Below, piece by piece: positions 1-5,515 of a DNA stretch of 5,515 bases. The notes under the pieces were generated by a model that was given only the letters and a program-made list of their open reading frames with translations, was not told the DNA's origin and did not search any database. Made by a program: the position numbers and the translations under genes. The stretch is taken from assembly GCA_018262875.1 (NCBI GenBank), contig JADFDL010000126.1, positions 1-5,515 on the forward strand, in the 5' to 3' direction. The stretch is from Rhodocyclaceae bacterium. GTDB taxonomy: Bacteria > Pseudomonadota > Gammaproteobacteria > Burkholderiales > Rhodocyclaceae. Within the stretch, counting starts at the first letter, position 1, and the number at the start of each line of letters is the position of its first letter.

Positions 1-1001
1 AAACAGGCGTACTGGTCGGAGATATTGGCGCCTGGGGCAATGCCGATGCCGCCGACCTGGGCCGCGAGGGCGTCGGAAATGTAGTCGCCGTTGAGGTTCA
101 GCGTGGCGATCACGTCGTATTCCGCCGGGCGCAGCAGGATCTGCTGCAGGAAGGCGTCGGCGATCATGTCCTTGATGACGATGTCGCGGCCGGTCTTCGG
201 GTTCTTCAGGGCGCACCACGGGCCGCCGTCGAGCAGCTTAGCGCCGAACTCCTTCTGCGCCACTTCGTAGCTCCAGTCGCGGAAGGCGCCCTCGGTGTAC
301 TTCTGGATGTTGCCCTTGTGCACGATGGTCACCGACTTGCGGTCATTGTCGATGGCGTACTTGATCGCGGCGCGCATCAGGCGAGAAGTGCCCTCGCGCG
401 AAACCGGTTTGATGCCGATGCCGGAAGTGTTCGGGAAGCGGATCTTCTTGACCCCCATCTCCTCCTGCAGGAACTTGATGAGCTTCTTGCAGTTGTCGGT
501 TTCGGCAGCCCACTCGATGCCGGCGTAGATGTCTTCCGTGTTTTCGCGGTAGATCACCATGTCGACCTTGCTCGGGTCCTTGAGCGGGCTGGGCACGCCC
601 TTGAAGTAGCGCACCGGACGCACGCACTGATAAAGGTCCAGTTCCTGGCGCAGGGCGACGTTGAGGGAACGGATGCCGCCGCCCACCGGCGTGGTCATCG
701 GGCCCTTGATGGAAACGGAGTATTCCTTGAGCAGGCCCAGCGTCTCCTCGGACAGCCAGACGTCGCCGCCGTATTTCTGCGTCGACTTTTCGCCGGCGTA
801 GACTTCCATCCAGTGGATCTTCTTCTTGCCGCCGTAGGCCTTGGCCACCGCGGCGTCGACCACCTTGAGCATCACCGGCGTGATATCCACCCCGATGCCG
901 TCGCCTTCGATGAAGGGAATGATCGGATTGTCCGGCACCGGCTGGCCGGGAATGATTTTCTTGCCGTCCTGGGGAACCTTGATCAGAGAACTCGTGCCCA
1001 T
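1..1001 (-). CDS. icd: Isocitrate dehydrogenase, probably NADP-dependent (partial, C-terminus beyond window)
   Basis: Oxidatively decarboxylates isocitrate to 2-oxoglutarate in the cytoplasmic TCA cycle. The minus-strand frame is open from the ATG at 1001-999 to the window edge and gives 333 complete codons of an expected 415-420. It follows E. coli Icd closely throughout: the isocitrate-binding and phosphorylation loop [13 protein letters not shown] (residues 107-119, Ser112 corresponding to E. coli Ser113), Arg128 and Arg152, [14 protein letters not shown] (151-164), the catalytic Lys229 in VHKGNI, and the metal-binding aspartates Asp306 and Asp310 in [17 protein letters not shown]. The last roughly 83 residues, which hold the NADP-specificity residues, are missing, so cofactor choice is inferred from the family. 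The start is supported by a GGAG five bases upstream and by alignment. It is divergent from aceK, whose product phosphorylates this serine. Confidence 0.97.
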   Translation of the reverse strand, partial: MGTSSLIKVPQDGKKIIPGQPVPDNPIIPFIEGDGIGVDITPVMLKVVDAAVAKAYGGKKKIHWMEVYAGEKSTQKYGGDVWLSEETLGLLKEYSVSIKGPMTTPVGGGIRSLNVALRQELDLYQCVRPVRYFKGVPSPLKDPSKVDMVIYRENTEDIYAGIEWAAETDNCKKLIKFLQEEMGVKKIRFPNTSGIGIKPVSREGTSRLMRAAIKYAIDNDRKSVTIVHKGNIQKYTEGAFRDWSYEVAQKEFGAKLLDGGPWCALKNPKTGRDIVIKDMIADAFLQQILLRPAEYDVIATLNLNGDYISDALAAQVGGIGIAPGANISDQYAC

Positions 1002-1006
1002 TGCAA

Positions 1007-1010
1007 CTCC
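1007..1010 (-). promoter_or_regulatory. Ribosome binding site of icd
   Basis: GGAG on the minus strand, five bases before the icd ATG. This fixes the start codon at 1001-999. Confidence 0.7.
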
Positions 1011-1016
1011 ATCGGT

Positions 1017-1041
1017 AGTGGTGAGACAGAAGTGGTGAGAC
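1017..1041. repeat. 11-bp direct repeat in the icd leader
   Basis: AGTGGTGAGAC occurs at 1017-1027 and again at 1031-1041, separated by AGA (period 14). The pair lies just upstream of the icd ribosome binding site, inside the probable 5' untranslated region. The role is unknown. It could be a tandem protein-binding site or a chance or slippage duplication. Confidence 0.8.
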
Positions 1042-1063
1042 GAAAAACTGCCCATAAAATATT

Positions 1064-1092
1064 ATTATCCGCCTTTCCGAATCTTTATGCCA
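1064..1092 (-). promoter_or_regulatory. Possible sigma-70 promoter of icd
   Basis: On the minus strand GATAAT (1069-1064) matches the -10 consensus at five of six bases and lies in the most A+T-rich patch of the gap (1043-1070). The hexamer 17 bases upstream, TGGCAT (1092-1087), is a poor -35, so an activator or a different -10 in the same patch is possible. Transcription would start near 1057 and give a leader of about 55 bases. Confidence 0.35.
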
Positions 1093-1099
1093 GTGAGTA

Positions 1100-1142
1100 C
1101 CTGTTCTCATTCATTCTGTCCGACAGAATGAATGAGAACAGG
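1100..1142. repeat. Perfect 21-bp inverted repeat between icd and aceK
   Basis: The arms 1100-1120 and 1122-1142 are exact reverse complements around a single C at 1121. The centre reads ATTCTGTC-C-GACAGAAT and the outer ends are CCTGTTCTC and GAGAACAGG. The arms contain the short tandem ATTCATTC (GAATGAAT on the other side). As RNA it would fold into a stem of about 20 bp with a three-base loop. No T-tract follows on either strand, so it does not look like an intrinsic terminator. It lies between the two divergent genes and upstream of both proposed promoters, which fits a shared operator or a small inserted palindromic element. Confidence 0.95.
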
Positions 1143-1156
1143 CCCGAGGTCCTTCA

Positions 1157-1186
1157 TTGCTTCCGGTCTCGCTTTCCCGCTATCCT
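1157..1186 (+). promoter_or_regulatory. Weak candidate promoter of aceK
   Basis: TTGCTT (1157-1162) and TATCCT (1181-1186) are separated by 18 bases and match the sigma-70 hexamers at three and four of six positions. The pair is correctly placed upstream of aceK and downstream of the inverted repeat, but it is weak and other placements are possible. Confidence 0.2.
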
Positions 1187-1208
1187 CCGCAGTGCAACAT
1201 GATTTTTT

Positions 1209-3011
1209 ATGGGTAAGGAAATGGATATTCCATCCGGCGAAAATTCAGTCGCCCAGGCGATCGCCCAGACTCTGGTCGACGGTTTCAACAAGCACTACCG
1301 GCTGTTCCGCGAAAGCAGCGCCCGGGCCAAGGCACGTTTCGAGGCCGGCGATTGGCGCGGCGTGCAGGTTGCGGTGCGCGAGCGTATCGCCTTCTACGAC
1401 GACCGCGTCAACGAGACAGTGACTTTCCTGCGTGAGGCCTTGCACGCGGAAACGATTGACGACATCACCTGGCAGCGGGCCAAGCTGCTCTACATCGGTC
1501 TGCTGACCAATCACAAGCAGCCCGAATTGGCGGAGACCTTCTTCAATTCGGTTTTCTGCAAGATCATGCATCGCACGTATTTCCACAACGACTTCATTTT
1601 CGTGCGACCGGCCATCTCCACGGATTTCATCGAGTCGGATCCGCCCGCCTATCGCAGCTACTATCCGAACCGGGCGGGCTTGCGGCAGACGATCCGCGAC
1701 ATTTGTCTCGATTTCGACTGGCAATGTCCCTTCGCCAACATCGAGCGCGATATTGAAAGCGTGATCTCCGCCGTGGTACTGCAGATGGGCGGCCGACTGC
1801 CCGCCGCGGAGGCCAACTTCCAGTTGCAGGTGCTGCACTCGGCCTTCTACCGCAACAAGGGCGCCTACATCGTCGGCAAGGCCATCAACGGGGATTACGA
1901 GTATCCCTTTGTCGTGCCGGTACTGCACGATGCGAACAGCCGCCTGTTCCTCGATGCGATCCTGCTCGACGCGGCACAGATACGCACCCTGTTCAGCCTC
2001 AGCCGCGCCTATTTCATGACGGACATGGAAGTGCCGTCGGCCTACGTGAAGTTTCTCTCCGGCCTGATGCCGCACAAGCCGGCGGCGGAGTTGTACACCA
2101 TGCTCGGCCTGGCCAAGCAGGGCAAGACCATGTTCTTTCGCGACCTGATCCACCACTTGCGGCACTCGCAGGACGAGTTTGTCATCGCCCCGGGCATTCG
2201 CGGCATGGTGATGGCGGTGTTCACCCTGCCGTCGTTTCCCTATGTCTTCAAGGCCATCAAGGATGTCTTCGCGCCGCCGAAGGAGGTCGATCGCGCCACG
2301 GTCAAGGCCAAGTACGTCCTGGTCAAGCAGCACGACCGCGTCGGGCGCATGGCGGACACGCTTGAGTTCTCCGACGTGGCGTTGCCGCAGGCGCGCTTCA
2401 GTCCGGAACTTCTCGATGAACTGCGGCGGGAATGCCCCTCGCAGCTTGAGGAAAACGAAAACGAGATCGTCATCAGGCATGTATACATCGAGCGACGCAT
2501 GAAGCCGCTCAATCTCTATCTCGACAGCGCCGACGAGGAAAAGCGGGAGAACGCCGTGATCGAATACGGCAACGCCATCAAGGAACTGGCGTATGCCAAT
2601 ATTTTTCCTGGCGACATGCTCTTCAAGAACTTCGGCGTCACCCGCTTCGGCCGCGTGGTGTTCTACGATTACGACGAGATCGAGTACATGACCGACTGCA
2701 ACTTCCGTCGCATTCCGGAAGCGCCCAACCCGGAAGCGGAGATGTCCGGAGAGCCTTGGTATTCAGTGGCGCGGACCGACGTTTTCCCGGAGGAATTCGG
2801 CGCTTTCCTGCTCGGCAACCCGGAGACGAAGCGGGTGTTCCTGAAACACCACGCCGATTTGCTGGCGCCGGAATTCTGGCAGAGAACAAAACAGATGATC
2901 CTAGATGGCTACGTGCCGGACTTCTTTCCCTATCCCGAGGCAATGCGCTTCCGCAACCTGTTCGGCGAGGCAGCCCGACAGGCGCCACAAGCTGCAACCG
3001 AGACGGCGTGA
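1209..3011 (+). CDS. aceK: Isocitrate dehydrogenase kinase/phosphatase
   Basis: Bifunctional cytoplasmic enzyme that phosphorylates isocitrate dehydrogenase on its active-site serine, diverting isocitrate to the glyoxylate bypass, and also removes that phosphate. The 600-residue product is close to the family length (E. coli 578). The N-terminal regulatory half (about 1-320) begins with the family-like [17 protein letters not shown]. The C-terminal kinase-like half has the ATP loop APGIRGMVM (327-335), the nucleotide lysine Lys348 in [18 protein letters not shown] residues 375-384, [11 protein letters not shown] (421-431), the catalytic Asp469 in [14 protein letters not shown], and metal-binding Asp487/Asp489 in FYDYDE. 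The start is uncertain: ATG 1209 has no clear Shine-Dalgarno, and in-frame ATG 1221 has AAGGA only one base away. It is not in an aceBAK operon here but divergent from icd, and its stop overlaps the rluE start. The tail after about residue 585 is alanine-rich and probably not conserved. Confidence 0.97.
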   Translation: MGKEMDIPSGENSVAQAIAQTLVDGFNKHYRLFRESSARAKARFEAGDWRGVQVAVRERIAFYDDRVNETVTFLREALHAETIDDITWQRAKLLYIGLLTNHKQPELAETFFNSVFCKIMHRTYFHNDFIFVRPAISTDFIESDPPAYRSYYPNRAGLRQTIRDICLDFDWQCPFANIERDIESVISAVVLQMGGRLPAAEANFQLQVLHSAFYRNKGAYIVGKAINGDYEYPFVVPVLHDANSRLFLDAILLDAAQIRTLFSLSRAYFMTDMEVPSAYVKFLSGLMPHKPAAELYTMLGLAKQGKTMFFRDLIHHLRHSQDEFVIAPGIRGMVMAVFTLPSFPYVFKAIKDVFAPPKEVDRATVKAKYVLVKQHDRVGRMADTLEFSDVALPQARFSPELLDELRRECPSQLEENENEIVIRHVYIERRMKPLNLYLDSADEEKRENAVIEYGNAIKELAYANIFPGDMLFKNFGVTRFGRVVFYDYDEIEYMTDCNFRRIPEAPNPEAEMSGEPWYSVARTDVFPEEFGAFLLGNPETKRVFLKHHADLLAPEFWQRTKQMILDGYVPDFFPYPEAMRFRNLFGEAARQAPQAATETA

Positions 3012-3562
3012 GCCGCATCGTTCTCTTCAACAAGCCTTACGGCGTGCTCAGCCAGTTCACGCCCGAGGCGGGCCACCGCTGCCTGGCTGAGTTCATTCCC
3101 GTTCCGGGCATTTACGCGGCCGGCCGGCTCGATACCGACAGCGAAGGGCTGCTGGTGCTGACCGACGATGGCCGCCTGCAGCAGCGCATCGCCGATCCGC
3201 AGCACAAGCTGCCAAAAACCTACTGGGCGCAAGTGGAAGGCGAGCCGACCGATGAGGCCCTGCAGCAGCTCAGGCAAGGTGGCCTGGATCTCGGCGATTT
3301 CGTCACGCGGCCCTGCGAGGCGGCGCGCATCGATGAGCCCGCCGGCCTGTGGCCGCGCGACCCGCCGATCCGGAGCCGCAAGCACATCCCGACCGCCTGG
3401 CTGGAAATTGTCCTGCGCGAAGGCAAGAACCGCCAGGTCAGGCGCATGACCGCCAAGGTGGGCCATCCGACCCTGCGCCTGGTGCGCGCCGCCGTTGGTC
3501 CTTTCCGGATCGAAGCCTTGCAGCCGGGCGAGTGGCAGGAGGCGGAAGCGACGATTGATTGA
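3008..3562 (+). CDS. rluE: 23S rRNA pseudouridine synthase RluE (U2457-type)
   Basis: Isomerises one uridine of 23S rRNA (U2457 in E. coli) to pseudouridine. The 184-residue product matches E. coli RluE from its core onward: [15 protein letters not shown] (3-17), [20 protein letters not shown] (residues 28-47) with catalytic Asp42, GLLVLTDDG (47-55), the KTYWAQVEG strand (70-78), [19 protein letters not shown] (114-132), and [20 protein letters not shown] (138-157). No S4 domain is present, as expected for RluE; the basic N-terminal extension of the E. coli protein is also absent. I chose the GTG at 3008 because homology begins there and it forms a GTGA overlap with the aceK stop, which implies translational coupling. 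An ATG-started reading far upstream would lie over aceK and has no homology. In E. coli rluE is the divergent neighbour of icd, so the locus is conserved with aceK placed between. Confidence 0.94.
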   Translation: MSRIVLFNKPYGVLSQFTPEAGHRCLAEFIPVPGIYAAGRLDTDSEGLLVLTDDGRLQQRIADPQHKLPKTYWAQVEGEPTDEALQQLRQGGLDLGDFVTRPCEAARIDEPAGLWPRDPPIRSRKHIPTAWLEIVLREGKNRQVRRMTAKVGHPTLRLVRAAVGPFRIEALQPGEWQEAEATID

Positions 3563-3572
3563 CATGCGTCAA
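3559..3572. promoter_or_regulatory. Probable FNR/CRP-family (FNR, ANR or DNR type) binding site
   Basis: TTGACATGCGTCAA is a perfect TTGAC-N4-GTCAA dyad and extends to ATTGAC-N4-GTCAAT. It matches the FNR-family consensus TTGAT-N4-ATCAA except for the symmetric T-to-C change, which is common among FNR/DNR-type sites. It overlaps the rluE stop codon and lies 69 bases upstream of the cytochrome gene. Its centre (3565.5) is about 40.5-41.5 bases before the start point implied by the candidate -10 at 3594-3599, the usual class II activator position. The regulator's identity is inferred only. Confidence 0.65.
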
Positions 3573-3593
3573 TATGGCCTTTGCCGCTGTTTC

Positions 3594-3599
3594 CACAAT
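3594..3599 (+). promoter_or_regulatory. Candidate -10 element of the cytochrome/molybdoenzyme operon
   Basis: CACAAT matches TATAAT at four of six bases and has no good -35 partner. An activator-dependent promoter would not need one, and the spacing to the FNR-type box fits. Transcription would start near 3606. No terminator-like hairpin is visible after rluE, so read-through from aceK-rluE is also possible. Confidence 0.35.
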
Positions 3600-3627
3600 C
3601 CAATGATGAATTCACCGCGCGCTGACT

Positions 3628-3633
3628 GGGTGA
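3628..3633 (+). promoter_or_regulatory. Ribosome binding site of the pentaheme cytochrome gene
   Basis: GGGTGA, seven bases before the ATG at 3641. GGTGA can pair with the TCACC of the 16S rRNA tail. It supports the chosen start together with the signal sequence that follows. Confidence 0.5.
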
Positions 3634-3640
3634 ACGCCGC

Positions 3641-4480
3641 ATGAAGCAGGCGATTGCTGCGGCACTTCTTGTCCTTGCCATTTCCGCCGGATTCGTGCTG
3701 TGGATCGCTGGCTACATGGCGCCGCGCGCGGAATTCGTTCCCTATGTCGAGCCGCCGCAGGCTGTCGAGTCCGATTACCTGCGCGCCGTCTATAGTCCGC
3801 TGCATTTCAGGCCGGCCATCGACACGGCCAGTGACGAGCAATGCCTCGCCTGCCACCGCGAGGTGATCGAGAACAAGGTGCGTACCGTCTCGCCTGCCGG
3901 ACAGAAGTCTGAGCTGATGCGCGCCTGGTACCAGCAGACGCCGACCTACGAGGGCGGGCAGGACACTTTCCACCGGCGCCACCTCGCCACGCCGCTGGCG
4001 AAGCAGTTGATGAACCTGCGTTGCAACACCTGCCATCTTGGGCATGAGCCGCGCGAGGAGGCGCAGGGCGCGGCGGCCGACTCGGCACGGCAGGACGACA
4101 CGGCTTTCACGCTGCGCAAGCAGGTGAATTCGGAGACTTCCTGCCTCAAGTGCCACGGCCAGTTGCCCTGGCAACTGATGGGTTTGCCCGGTCCGTGGGA
4201 GGAGCACAAGACGACGTTCGGCAACAACTGCCAGACCTGCCATGCCGCCATCCGCACGAAGCGGCACGAGGTGAGCTATCTCAACGCGGCGGCCATCGAG
4301 CAGGCCGGCAAGAACGGCGCCGACGCCTGCTACGGATGCCATGGCGGGCGCGCCTGGTACCGCATCGCTTATCCCTATGCACGCACGCCCTGGCCGGACA
4401 TGCCGGCCGAGGTGCCGGCGTGGGCGAAGGATCGCCCGACCCGGTCCGACGCGCGTTTTTTCGCAGGAGCCCGGCCATGA
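3641..4480 (+). CDS. Pentaheme c-type cytochrome, exported or membrane-anchored
   Basis: A 279-residue protein with five covalent heme motifs: CLACH (68-72), CNTCH (128-132), CLKCH (168-172), CQTCH (197-201) and CYGCH (230-234). The N-terminus has a lysine followed by a hydrophobic stretch (about 4-25) with no obvious AxA cleavage site, so it may be an uncleaved anchor holding the heme domain in the periplasm. Six histidines outside the motifs (55, 111, 114, 135, 189, 209) could provide distal ligands, so bis-histidine low-spin hemes are plausible. It overlaps the downstream molybdoenzyme start by ATGA and is probably its redox partner, carrying electrons between that enzyme and the quinone pool or another cytochrome. 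I do not recognise the family: it has the heme number of NrfB but is much longer, and it does not read as a NapC/NirT quinol dehydrogenase. Confidence 0.93.
   Translation: MKQAIAAALLVLAISAGFVLWIAGYMAPRAEFVPYVEPPQAVESDYLRAVYSPLHFRPAIDTASDEQCLACHREVIENKVRTVSPAGQKSELMRAWYQQTPTYEGGQDTFHRRHLATPLAKQLMNLRCNTCHLGHEPREEAQGAAADSARQDDTAFTLRKQVNSETSCLKCHGQLPWQLMGLPGPWEEHKTTFGNNCQTCHAAIRTKRHEVSYLNAAAIEQAGKNGADACYGCHGGRAWYRIAYPYARTPWPDMPAEVPAWAKDRPTRSDARFFAGARP
4465..4469 (+). promoter_or_regulatory. Ribosome binding site of the molybdoenzyme gene
   Basis: AGGAG, seven bases before the ATG at 4477 and inside the end of the cytochrome gene. It is strong enough to fix this start, which also puts the twin-arginine motif near the N-terminus. 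Confidence 0.75.
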
Positions 4481-5515
4481 GCCATGACAGATCCGAGCGC
4501 CTGCTCAATCCCAAACGGCGCAGCTTCCTCAAGACGGCCGCGGCCGGCGGCGCCGTTGCCGCGGCCGGCGGTTTGACGGAACTGACTTTCGGCGGCAAGG
4601 AGGCGCAGGCGCATGCCTACGAACCCTATCCGACCGACGACCAGTTGACGACTGTGGTGACGAGCTGCGACCACAACTGCGGCTCGCGCCACATGCTGGT
4701 GGCGCACAAGAAGGGGGACGTCATCGTGCGCCTGTCGACCGACGACGGCCGCTACCAGGCCGGCGGCGCCTTCGGCTTCGAGTCCGAGCAGGTGCCGCAA
4801 CTGCGCGCCTGCCTGCGCGGCCGCTCCTACCGTGCCCGCATCTACTCGCCGGAGCGACTGCTCTACCCGATGCTGCGCGTGGGCGAGCGCGGCGAGGGCA
4901 AGTTCAAGCGCGCGTCGTGGGACGAGGCGCTCGACTTCATCGCCAGGAAGATGGTGGAGCTGAAGCGCAAGTACGGCCCGACGGCGATCCTCGACCAGGC
5001 CTACGCCGGCACCTCCTACTGCGTGCTGCACAAGTCGGATCAGATCGAGGGATTGCTGGCGCGCTTCCTCGGCATGTTCGGCTGCCGCAGCAATTCATGG
5101 TCGGTGCCGTCCTATCAGGGCACAACCTTCTCCAGCCGCATGACCTTCGGCACCATCGAGGATGGCAACGAGGATGACGCCTTCGCCCACTCGAAGCTGA
5201 TCGTCATGTGGGGCTGGAACCCGGCCTACACTTTCCACGGCGGCAACACCTTCTACTACATGCGCCTGGCCAAGCAGCGCGGCTGCAAGTTCGTGCTGGT
5301 CGATCCGCAGTACACCGATTCCGCCGCCAGCTACGACGCCTGGTGGATTCCCATCAAGCCGAACACCGATGCTGCCATGCTGGCCGGCATGGCGCATCAC
5401 ATTTTCTCGAACAAGCTGCAGGACCAGGCCTTCATCGACAAGTTCGTGCAGGGCATGGACGCCGGCACCATGCCTGATTGGGCCAAGGGCCAGGAGAACT
5501 TCAAGGACTACATCC
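4477..5515 (+). CDS. Tat-exported DmsA-like molybdopterin oxidoreductase, catalytic subunit (partial, C-terminus beyond window)
   Basis: First 346 residues of a DMSO-reductase-family enzyme that should bind a bis-pterin Mo (or W) cofactor in the periplasm. The Tat signal has RRSFLK (14-19), an alanine/glycine-rich stretch (20-32) and a possible cleavage after AQA (43-45). The cluster motif is Cys64-x3-Cys68-x3-His72-x39-Cys112, so the usual third cysteine is histidine. DmsA-like signatures follow: RACLRGRSYRARIYSPERLL (110-129), GEGKFKRASWDEALDFIA, LIVMWGWNPA, and VLVDPQYTDSAASYDAWWIPIKPNTDAAML-type residues (about 280-309). Ser212 in VPSYQG is a candidate Mo ligand by rough alignment with the GDYSSAQ region of DmsA. 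About half of the protein is missing, and no DmsB- or DmsC-like gene is visible. DMSO, another S- or N-oxide, or an oxyanion are all possible substrates, so I give no gene symbol. Confidence 0.93.
   Translation, partial: MSHDRSERLLNPKRRSFLKTAAAGGAVAAAGGLTELTFGGKEAQAHAYEPYPTDDQLTTVVTSCDHNCGSRHMLVAHKKGDVIVRLSTDDGRYQAGGAFGFESEQVPQLRACLRGRSYRARIYSPERLLYPMLRVGERGEGKFKRASWDEALDFIARKMVELKRKYGPTAILDQAYAGTSYCVLHKSDQIEGLLARFLGMFGCRSNSWSVPSYQGTTFSSRMTFGTIEDGNEDDAFAHSKLIVMWGWNPAYTFHGGNTFYYMRLAKQRGCKFVLVDPQYTDSAASYDAWWIPIKPNTDAAMLAGMAHHIFSNKLQDQAFIDKFVQGMDAGTMPDWAKGQENFKDYI

Noticed and set aside
343..1110. Open frame on the minus strand in another frame of icd (255 codons)
   Set aside because: Same strand as icd but frame-shifted. 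The product is low-complexity and has no family features, while the icd frame matches the enzyme throughout.
1101..1141. LexA box, because CTGT and ACAG occur in the palindrome
   Set aside because: The inner CTGT and ACAG are three bases apart and the outer ones are far apart. The proteobacterial LexA site needs eight bases between them.
1100..1142. Intrinsic terminator
   Set aside because: There is no run of T after the hairpin on either strand, and the element lies between the 5' ends of two divergent genes, where no transcript should end.
318..1202. Long open frame on the plus strand across icd (294 codons)
   Set aside because: It is antisense to a clear isocitrate dehydrogenase, its product is rich in H, R, A and D as typical of antisense of GC-rich genes, and it runs through the intergenic palindrome without any domain.
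1245..2480. Open frame of 411 codons on the minus strand within aceK
   Set aside because: It is the antisense shadow of the AceK coding sequence. No recognisable domain is present and the start has no ribosome binding site.
2756..3007. N-terminal extension of rluE into aceK from an upstream ATG
   Set aside because: The extra 84 residues overlie the conserved aceK coding region in another frame and resemble nothing. RluE homology starts at the GTG at 3008.
3569..4342. Open frame of 257 codons on the minus strand across the cytochrome gene
   Set aside because: It is antisense to five CxxCH motifs and a signal sequence on the plus strand. Its leucine/arginine-rich product looks like a shadow.
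4477..5515. Assigning the molybdoenzyme to dmsA or another named reductase
   Set aside because: Family signatures are DmsA-like, but the third cluster ligand differs, half of the protein is missing, and the neighbour is not a dmsB- or dmsC-like gene. A symbol would overstate the evidence.

Overview
The window looks like the chromosome of a GC-rich, respiratory proteobacterium. A betaproteobacterium of the Rhodocyclales type is my best guess, inferred from an isocitrate dehydrogenase with AceK, a gammaproteobacterial-style RluE, high G+C at third codon positions, and a periplasmic cytochrome/molybdoenzyme module. No rRNA or tRNA is present to fix the taxonomy.

Left part (1-3562), central metabolism and translation: a partial isocitrate dehydrogenase gene (icd, minus strand, C-terminus cut by the window edge) is divergent from aceK, which encodes the kinase/phosphatase that switches isocitrate dehydrogenase off and on at the branch between the TCA cycle and the glyoxylate bypass. 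The target serine (Ser112 here) is intact, so enzyme and regulator sit head to head. The roughly 207-base gap between them holds a perfect 21-bp inverted repeat and an 11-bp direct repeat. aceK overlaps rluE, a 23S rRNA pseudouridine synthase gene, by a GTGA stop/start junction, so the two are probably co-transcribed.

Right part (3563-5515), anaerobic or alternative respiration: a 78-base gap starts with a symmetric FNR/CRP-family box (TTGAC-N4-GTCAA) overlapping the rluE stop codon. Then comes a gene for a membrane-anchored or exported pentaheme c-type cytochrome. It overlaps by ATGA the start of a Tat-exported, DmsA-like molybdopterin oxidoreductase that runs off the right edge. These two genes probably form the start of an operon for a periplasmic redox enzyme and its electron-transfer partner. 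The substrate cannot be read from the sequence.

The most unusual points are the replacement of the third [4Fe-4S] cysteine by histidine in the molybdoenzyme (C-x3-C-x3-H...C), its pairing with an unrecognised five-heme cytochrome as first gene, the well-placed FNR-type box, and the long perfect palindrome between icd and aceK.
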